Below, in pieces: positions 57,547 to 64,000 of a stretch of 64,000 bases of DNA. Position numbers and translations under genes: made by a program. The DNA is taken from the NCBI GenBank assembly GCA_964036195.1, contig OZ038452.1, forward strand, positions 2,542,001 to 2,606,000, read 5' to 3'. Under the pieces are notes generated by a model, which had not been told where the DNA came from, did no database searches, and saw only the letters and a list, made by a program, of their open reading frames with translations. The stretch comes from Sphaerolaimus hirsutus (taxonomy: Eukaryota > Nematoda > Chromadorea > Monhysterida > Sphaerolaimidae). Every line of letters starts with the position of its first letter. Within the stretch, counting starts at the first letter, position 1.

Positions 57547-60500
57547 ATGGATTTACCTGCGTTATCCACAGCAGTTCATGAGGTCATCATTGATATGAGT
57601 GAGTTACTCCGACCATAGTGCGAATTGCATATTTTTGTTTTGTTTAAATATTTTCAAGTAAATATTATTAACTGATTGCACATAAGAAAGTAACATAAAT
57701 AGGTACATAAGAAATTAAAATCCTAGAATTAGTGCAAAATTGCACTGCCACATGCGGGTATTGGGCCCCCACACACTGGATGTCAACTGAATTCGTGTCA
57801 ACTAAATGTCAACTGAATTTAAGTGATACTGTGATTTCAACTTATCTATCTGATAGAGCATAGTTAATTTTACATCATGACACTTCATTTTCATTGTTCC
57901 TGTTAAGTGTGATGCTTTTTACAAACTTCTTGTTTTATTCAATTGACACTGAGTTGACGCGAATTTGCGATGTCAACTAGTGTGTGTGGGCCCATTGAAC
58001 CCGCGCCTCTCGTATAGAACACGAGCGCCCTAACCGTTGGACTACAATGGCGGCTAGCCTTTTCTCACTACTAGGGGCTTATATGTTGTTAAGGCATTCC
58101 TTTTTCAACTCGCAGACATGCCAGACGACTCTCGAAATTTAGACTTCCAAACGGCATTCATAACGCCCGGCCAATCAGTGGCGGCCAGGTGCATAATCCT
58201 GAACGAGCAGTTGGACAATTATGCGCCAAATCTGCACAAATGGAGTCACCCGGAAACTTCAAGTGCCATTGTGCAGGGTGGACAAAGTGGCCCACTTCGT
58301 AAAGTGCTCATTTTTGAGGAATTCAAGCCTGCTGATGCCCTGGAATATACTTGCAGCTATAAAAGGCGCCGGGCTAAACTTTTGTTGAATATGCATGCTG
58401 GTTGGTTTGGTAGTGGCAAAATTTTGATATTTTATATAGTGGCAGATGTTTTTAATCACCGGGGGTGGGGGCCCACAAGATTTTTGTGTTTCCTCGAATA
58501 ATCCTCCAGTGCCGATATGAGCGGGTCTATAAAGTGTGTTTATTGTCCATTCACCAGAGTTGCGAAAGCGTATTTACGCTTACCCGAAATACCCGGGTAA
58601 ATGGGTTTTACTTACGCTTACGCTTTCATAAAATACCTGTACGCTTTATTACGCTTTCCCGGCCGAAATACCCGGGTACGAAAAGCGTAAAAAAGTTTTT
58701 CACATAGTCCGGTTTTACACTTCATTTTACAAAATTTGGAAAGTGTATTTACGCTTACGCTTACGCTTTCCAAAAATACCGGTATTTTAACAACTCTGCC
58801 ATTCACTTGACTTCACTAATATTTTCCAACCGCAAATCATTGCAGACGAGGAATCACCAGCGGGGCACGTTCGATGCAATTTATCTAAGCACGGCGGCAT
58901 GAATCCCTGTCAGAATGGGGGCATCTGTTTTCAGAATAAATTGCATCCCGATTCTGGATGGTGCAAGTTGGTTTTTGGGGTTTTATTTGTGAGGAGAAAG
59001 GTTTTTTTGGGGAACTTACAGTTGGATATATCTAAGCGTGTATTGTTGTGTGTTTGTGCGTTGAGTTTGAGGTTTGATTTCTTTGAAAAATTGTGATTTA
59101 TGTCTACAGGGAAAGAAAACTTCCGACAGATAACGTTTTTTGGGAAGTTGCACGGAGTATGATCAATGTTACTTTTTCTTTTATCTGGATAAACTGGCCA
59201 TTGTATTTGGCTAGGTGTTTAGTTAAATCAGCTTCCAAGTTCCAACTTTATTAAAATTTTGCTATCACATTCTTGTTCATTTTTAAAAGTTTATAAATAC
59301 CTCTTCACGCTGATGATAAAATCATTTACATAATCACAATTGTATTCCCATTTTAAAATCACTGTAAACAGAGCTTTAAGGGGTGTCATTTCGTGATTCA
59401 GATGTGCACCAGGGCATTATGGCGCCAGCTGTGAACTGCTAATGCCGATGCCAGACACTAAACAAGTCACCACATTTAGTCCAGGTCTCATTGACATTAC
59501 ATTGACATTTTGTCCTACGTTTGCCCTACATTTTGCCCTACACACACACCAGTTTTCTACCGAAATAAAATAAAAATGGAAAACTGATAAATCGGCTTTG
59601 ACGGTATTTAAGTTAGCCAGAATGAGGTGTCCGTCAACTACTGTTTAATGACTCATTCCCGTCAACTCAAATGCATTCAAAGCTGGTGTATGAGTTTCCT
59701 CAAGTGTGTGTAGGCGCATTACTGCAAACCCAACTTCTCTTGGCTATCTGTACTTGGCGATAGACAACTGTAGCTTTTGAGCATATTGTAGTAGTTGACT
59801 GATTGAACTTATAGAAATTGGTGCCGGATTTAATGAACCCGACGCATGTTTTAGATATTTTTAAGCTTCTCATCAGGTGGCACTCCCTCCCAGAAACTGT
59901 AAAATGCACTGTAAAATGTTAAATGTCATGTAAAATGTCAAGGTCATGAAAGTAAAATATCATGAAAAATGTCAAATGTCCAGTTAAAAAATAAAAGTTT
60001 GACAATTTACCAGGTATTTTACCTGACTGTTGTCACTTTGCATGAAATTTGACATTTTAAATAGCAGTTTACAGGGTTGTGTGATTTTGTTGCCCAGGGT
60101 GGCACCTCTAGACATTGTAGAATGTTGTCGGGTTAATTAAATCCCGCCCCTGACCCCAAGCCAGCAGCCACAATCACAAATCCCCATCCCATGCTTGCTG
60201 TACAACATTTGACACACAATTCTTATAATAGAGTTCATTTTTAATAATTTTGCGGCAATGATTTACCTGCTGGAAGCATGCCAAAAGTCATTGTTTCATA
60301 GTATCTAAATAATGTAGATGTAGGTGTATCTTATATAAATGCCTTATGTTGCCATTTTTGAGCTTTACTTAAAACTCGATATTGTTTTGTGACCTTGTGT
60401 CATTGTAAACATTTAAAAATGGGCTCATGACTTAAAAATGAGTTAATGGCCGATATTTCACAAACTGATAAAACTAGCTTTGAACGCATTTCAACTTACA

Positions 60501-62508
60501 GTAATGAGAAGACTGTCAAGTGTCAACTATTGTTGATGGAAATTAAAAGTTTTCTTTCTGGTGAACTCAAATGTTTTTGAAACTGACTTATCACTTTCGG
60601 AAGTTTCGGCTGTAAATTTTGTGTTTATAAGTCCTACACACACTAGTTGACAACGAGATCAAATGTCAACTGGTGTCGATCCCAATTCAAAGCTTGCTGA
60701 CGACACGAGCCGACGAACGACGTTCGAATGCACAAGTGTTGAATAATGTTGCAAATGAAGCTGCGGTGTCGAAAAACATACCTAGGTATTGCGGATTTGC
60801 TGTAAATATGTGCAGTGTACCGCAGGCAATCTATAACCGCAGGACCGCATGAAGTTTATATTTTTATGATGTCTGTATAAAGAGTGTTTATTGTCGTCAG
60901 CAAGGTGTGAATTGGGATCGGAACCAGTTGACATTTAGTGTCGTTGTCAACAAGTGTTTATAGGTCCATATAACTACATGTCGGGTCAAATGCAATCTCA
61001 TAAATATCTGCAGATGTGCACTTGGCTATACGGGGAAAAGTTGTTCGATCGCTGCCGCCACCGATCGAAGATTTCTCATCGACAAAATCTGTATGCTTTT
61101 GTTGCTTGTTGCTTTTTGCGATAAAAAATTATGCATCTAGGTACTTGTAAAAGTCGATGAGCCAAAAGGTGTTTTTGAGAAAATTGCATTTTAAGTTGCT
61201 GCAAATTGCACTTCCAATGGGCTTGCTCGCTGTCTATCGTAAAGTTTCAAATGTTGATAATAAAGTGTCAAATTTCCGCCTTTGCTATTATCAACATACC
61301 TATATGAGCAGTGTGCACCAGTCCGCAAAAATGTATTTGGACAGGAACAATGGAGCATATAAATACCAAAGAAATCCAGTAAAGAAGTGTACTTCTCAAC
61401 TTCTTGCACTTATCAACTTCTCCTGACCTTTGGATGTCCACCGTGGATTTATTGACTGTTTTGCTAAAAAGAGGACTTGTCAACTTTTTGCTGAATATAG
61501 CGGGGATTGATCAACTTCTTGCTGTAGAGATTTTGAGAATCGTCCCTAGTTCCAAAAGTGTCAAAATGTGACACTTGAAAGTGTCATCAAGAAAACATTG
61601 GAAAAATGTGAAAAATGTGCAAAATATTTCCGTTTCCATACTTAACTCAATTTTCAAATTCTTGGACTTATCAACTTTTATAAGTGAATGCCTTAATCAT
61701 ATTTTTATCAATTTACACGCTTTAACATAACCATTATATTTTTATCTTTTTATATTTTTGCACTTTCTTTGGGTAGGTAAACCCTTTGCTTCACTTTGAA
61801 TTTATAATTAACTAACACAAAAAAACACAAATTTATTAACAATCAAACAGATGGATGCAGTCCATGCTATTGACATATGATATGCGAGAAATTTCTGACC
61901 ATTTTTGACATTTTTAATAGCATCCATCATGTCATGATGGAGTGTTATGCGGTCCGCAGAGTATAAATATATATATATACTATACAGTGTAAATATATTT
62001 ATCATTACCGTATTACCTCGAAATACCCCCATAGGGTTTATTATTCAGCCAGCAATTTTGAGGGGGAGTTAATTCGAGGGGGTTTTGTTATTTCGTCAGA
62101 AATGTTTGTAAGAATCGTTGTAAATCGTAGGCATGTGTAGTTGCAATGCTAATTAGCAGTAATAAATTGCATTGCACTGTAGTACATTGCATGCATAGTA
62201 CATTGCATGCATACATGATGTACATCATTCCGGGGGGGGGGGAATATTTCAAGGGGGGGTATCATTTCCTCAGCCCATTTTGAGGGGGAGTAATTCAAGG
62301 TAATATGGTATATAAAATCTTCAACCAATAAAATTTTCCAGATATTTCAAAGCATATCTATCTATTTCCAATGCTTTTTTCACTGAACCCGATTAATTTT
62401 AATTTTTCCATACTCAGCATTACCACTGGCTACAATTGCGCTTGGAGGAATTTTGGCAGTTTTGCTTCTGATCACGGGATTGCTCGCGTACCACTACAGC
62501 AAAAATAG
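57547..62508 (+). CDS. Ig + EGF + transmembrane protein, neuregulin/Vein-like ErbB-ligand candidate (3' incomplete)
   Basis: Exons 57547-57598, 58116-58400, 58846-58966, 59402-59484 and 62418-62508, all phase-consistent. The frame is open at 62508 (AAT AG/GTGTGC), so the cytoplasmic part lies further on. One Ig-like domain has Cys43, Trp60 and a D-x-x-x-Y-x-C ending at Cys97. It is followed by a six-cysteine EGF module (Cys123, 134, 140, 152, 154, 163; PCQNGGIC then WCKCAPGHYGASCE). After a 17-residue stalk comes a hydrophobic segment (about 186-206, IALGGILAVLLLITGLLAY) and basic HYSKNR. The exon border falls just before the fifth EGF cysteine, as in neuregulin and other EGF-ligand genes. 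Ig-EGF-TM order is that of neuregulins. No signal peptide is seen, as in some neuregulin forms. An in-frame TAG lies at 57505, so ATG 57547 or the Met in exon 2 is the start; exon 1 may be non-coding. Confidence 0.78.
57746..58051 (-). pseudogene. tRNA-Arg(TCT) copy interrupted by a MITE
   Basis: On the minus strand the sequence follows the tRNA at 9248-9319 (GGTTAGGGCGCTCGTGTTCT, anticodon TCT, ACGAG) and would be 72 nt without the insertion. A 231-bp MITE sits in the T-loop, after CGCGGGTTCAAT, which destroys the B box. The acceptor stem pairs at only about 5 of 7 positions. It lies antisense in intron 1 of the Ig-EGF gene and shares upstream and downstream flanks with the intact copy. Confidence 0.85.
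57763..57993. mobile_element. PIF/Harbinger-like MITE, 3-bp TSD ATT, inside the tRNA copy
   Basis: 231 bp, ends GGGCCCCCACACACTGGATG and CTAGTGTGTGTGGGCCC. ATT at 57760-57762 and 57994-57996. Interior close to 37845-38065 (CTATCTGATAGAGCATAGT). Confidence 0.86.
58555..58798. mobile_element. hAT-4: CAGAGTTG MITE with 8-bp TSD
   Basis: 244 bp in intron 2 of the Ig-EGF gene. Ends CAGAGTTGCGAAAGCGTATT and CGGTATTTTAACAACTCTG. Perfect duplication CCATTCAC (58547-58554, 58799-58806), only about 40 bp before exon 3. Both halves are TTTACGCTTACGCTT words. Confidence 0.88.
59533..59717. mobile_element. CACAC-type fold-back MITE
   Basis: Ends GCCCTACACACACACCAGTTT and AAGTGTGTGTAGGCGC, with ATT next to both ends. 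The core (AAACTGATAAATCGGCTTTG, AATGAGGTGTCCGTCAACTAC) is shared with other family members. Lies in intron 4 of the Ig-EGF gene. Confidence 0.65.
59884..60097. mobile_element. TGTAAAATG-family MITE with 8-bp TSD
   Basis: 214 bp, flanked by perfect GGTGGCAC (59876-59883, 60098-60105). The left end TCCCTCCCAGAAACTGTAAA and the right end CAGTTTACAGGG..CCCAG are imperfect inverses. This is the only copy of the family whose duplication is readable, and it ties the family to the 8-bp group. Confidence 0.75.
60440..60610. mobile_element. decayed fold-back MITE core
   Basis: GCCGATATTTCACAAACTGATAA .. GAACTCAAATG .. CTGACTTATCACTTTCGG, the same core as near 350, 1370 and 59600, with eroded ends. Confidence 0.5.
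60632..60964. mobile_element. CACACTAGTTGAC fold-back MITE
   Basis: Ends TCCTACACACACTAGTTGAC and GTCAACAAGTGTTTATAGG. The arms contain AAATGTCAACTGGTGTCGATCC and its complement. Related to 36767-36929. Confidence 0.65.
61000..62007. other. intron 4 of the Ig-EGF gene, no exon recognised
   Basis: AT-rich sequence. Overlapping short ORFs on both strands around 61157-61483 show no family motif. It has repeated CAACTTCTTGC-type words and a small TATATATATA run near 61965. Confidence 0.4.
62008..62311. mobile_element. TA-flanked element (TACCGTATTACC subfamily)
   Basis: TACCGTATTACCTCGAAATAC at the left and TAATTCAAGGTAATATGGTA at the right, with GGTTTATTATTCAGCCAGCAA and a G-run. It ends about 105 bp before the transmembrane exon. 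Confidence 0.7.
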
Positions 62509-62980
62509 GTGTGCTATTTTGTACATATTTGATTTGTAACATAAAATCATATTGGAGTGTAAATATTTTGTACATATTTGATTTGTAACATAAAATCATG
62601 TTGGAGTGTAAATATTTACATAAATATCTTCATGTCACTTGATATTGTTCATGCACACTTTACATTGGAACATAATGAAAAAAGTTCTTGCTGCCGAAAG
62701 ACAAGTTTTTAAGTGAACAAGTTACAAGTGGTGACTAAAGTGACTAGTAAACTTACAAGTCATAATCAAATCATAAATGAAAATCTATGCTACTCTTAAG
62801 TTTAGATGTCCGTATGGTTATAGTTGTGGACACTTATGGTTGGCTACTGGAACATTTCTTATTGTAACTTCTGCACTTGGACCCTGATTTGATAAGTCTG
62901 CATAAGAACCCAAAAATTGCAACAAAAAAAATTCAAACGGTTTTCATCAGGCAAGGTTGAGCATAATGCTGCGATTACAG

Positions 62981-63471
62981 CTCGGACGTAAAATTCCAGC
63001 ATAAAACTCCATCGCAAAATTGATTAGGTACATGAAACTGGATGATGATTTAGGTCTGCAATTTTTCTTGGACAATATGTTCATCAACACCTTCATTGTG
63101 ACCAAGGGTCATCGTCCACGGTCACTTCTATTTGATTCTGAAAATTCAAAAATTTCGATTTTACGCTGCAATTTTACGCCAGCTGACGAAAAATCAATCG
63201 ATAAATCAGCTACGCTAGGTGATTGAATGCAATGACATAGCGTAGAATTGATTTTTCTTCAGCTGGCGTAAAATTGCAGCGTAAAATCGAAATTTTTGAA
63301 TTTTCAGAATCAAATAGAAGTGACCGTGGACGATGACCCATGGTCACAATGAAATGAAGGTATAGATAAACATATTGTCCAAGAAAAATTGCAGACTTGA
63401 ATCATCATCCACTTTCATGTAATCAATTTTGCGATGAAATATTACGCTGGAATTTTACGAGCTGTAATCGC
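62981..63471. repeat. long inverted repeat (about 240-bp arms)
   Basis: The left arm starts GCGATTACAGCTCGGACG and the right arm ends ACGAGCTGTAATCGC. The arms pair with few mismatches through TCGTCCACGGTCACTTCTAT and ATTTTACGCTGCAATTTTACG, with a loop of under 20 nt near 63226. No other copy is seen in the window and no target duplication is clear. It lies downstream of the transmembrane exon, so it would be in an intron or 3' region of the Ig-EGF gene and could form a long hairpin RNA. The 68-codon ORF in the left arm is a by-product. Confidence 0.8.
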
Positions 63472-64000
63472 TCCATCGAAAACAAAAATTAGGAAAAATC
63501 CAACTGCTGTCCACATACCCCAAGCAACCTTTCTGTCAATGAAATGAACACGCGTGTGTTCTGTTATCTGCTGCCTAAATTAGCTTAATTTTATGTGTAA
63601 CATTTCCCTCATATTGACTTTTTGATCCATAACTATTTGAAAGAGATAAGCTGCCAGCTGTGTGGACGCACATGCCTAAGATTGTGTGCAGGTGGATAAA
63701 AGGTGTTTACCTTGAAGTTCAGTGCGAAAATGCTTGACTTCTGTTCGGATTTTGCCTCATTTTTGTTTGAATTATGCTACAAAAGTGTTTGAATTATGCC
63801 ATCCAAATGGATTCATGCTATCCAGTAGATTAATTTAAACAGATTACGCACGCTGGATTTTTTCCAATCTTAGTGGCCCATCTGTGTCGTTCAATCAAAC
63901 CTGGAAAGGAACTTCTAAATCACAAAATTAGCTGACAAACATTTTTTGCCTTGTAGATAAATACATCTAATGCATTATACAAAATAAATTGCATCTAATT
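63472..64000. other. no exon recognised
   Basis: AT-rich sequence up to the window edge. The missing intracellular exon(s) of the Ig-EGF gene are not found here. Confidence 0.4.

Noticed and set aside
63020..63226. 68-codon ORF as the cytoplasmic exon of the Ig-EGF gene
   Set aside because: It lies entirely in one arm of the long inverted repeat, with no convincing acceptor in the required phase.

Overview
The window is a piece of an animal (metazoan) nuclear genome. Four split genes on the + strand can be reassembled exon by exon with consistent GT..AG signals and reading phases, and every other stretch is crowded with short non-autonomous DNA transposons. I cannot name the species. Introns range from 73 bp to several kb and the background is AT-rich. 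Two of the genes, SHOC2 and the non-receptor tyrosine kinase ACK, are standard bilaterian signalling genes.

Layout: 0-17 kb has no gene I can identify. It holds MITEs, two GC-rich islands (about 4.28-4.58 and 8.63-8.88 kb) around a MITE-poor AT-rich block, and a tRNA-Arg(TCT)-like gene at 9.25 kb. 17.2-24.1 kb is SHOC2 (15 coding exons, 693 aa). 25.1-36.0 kb is ACK/TNK2-like (17 coding exons, 947 aa; SAM, tyrosine kinase, SH3, long tail). 38.3-40.7 kb is a small three-exon gene for a 133-aa protein with two predicted membrane segments that I do not recognise. 40.7-57.5 kb is transposon debris, with a broken non-LTR reverse transcriptase on the - strand at about 42-44.4 kb and one orphan exon candidate at 54.2 kb. 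From 57.5 kb to beyond the right edge lies a gene for an Ig + EGF + transmembrane protein that resembles neuregulin/Vein-type ErbB ligands. Its cytoplasmic part is not found before the window ends.

The three recognised genes belong to one theme: an ErbB-type ligand, ACK (known to act with EGFR/Cdc42) and SHOC2 (Ras-RAF-ERK). The linkage may be chance.

The mobile-element record is unusually readable. I found fifteen insertions flanked by perfect 8-bp target-site duplications (TSDs), spread over at least ten terminal-repeat families (hAT-like). There are also a family with 3-bp duplications (PIF/Harbinger-like), a TA-flanked family with long C and G runs, and one element with a 9-bp duplication. 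Many are nested: an element inserted in its own sibling, an element inserted in a tRNA T-loop, and four families stacked inside one LINE. The most interesting case is a 162-bp MITE that makes up nearly all of a 175-bp intron of the ACK gene, so the intron probably arose from the insertion.
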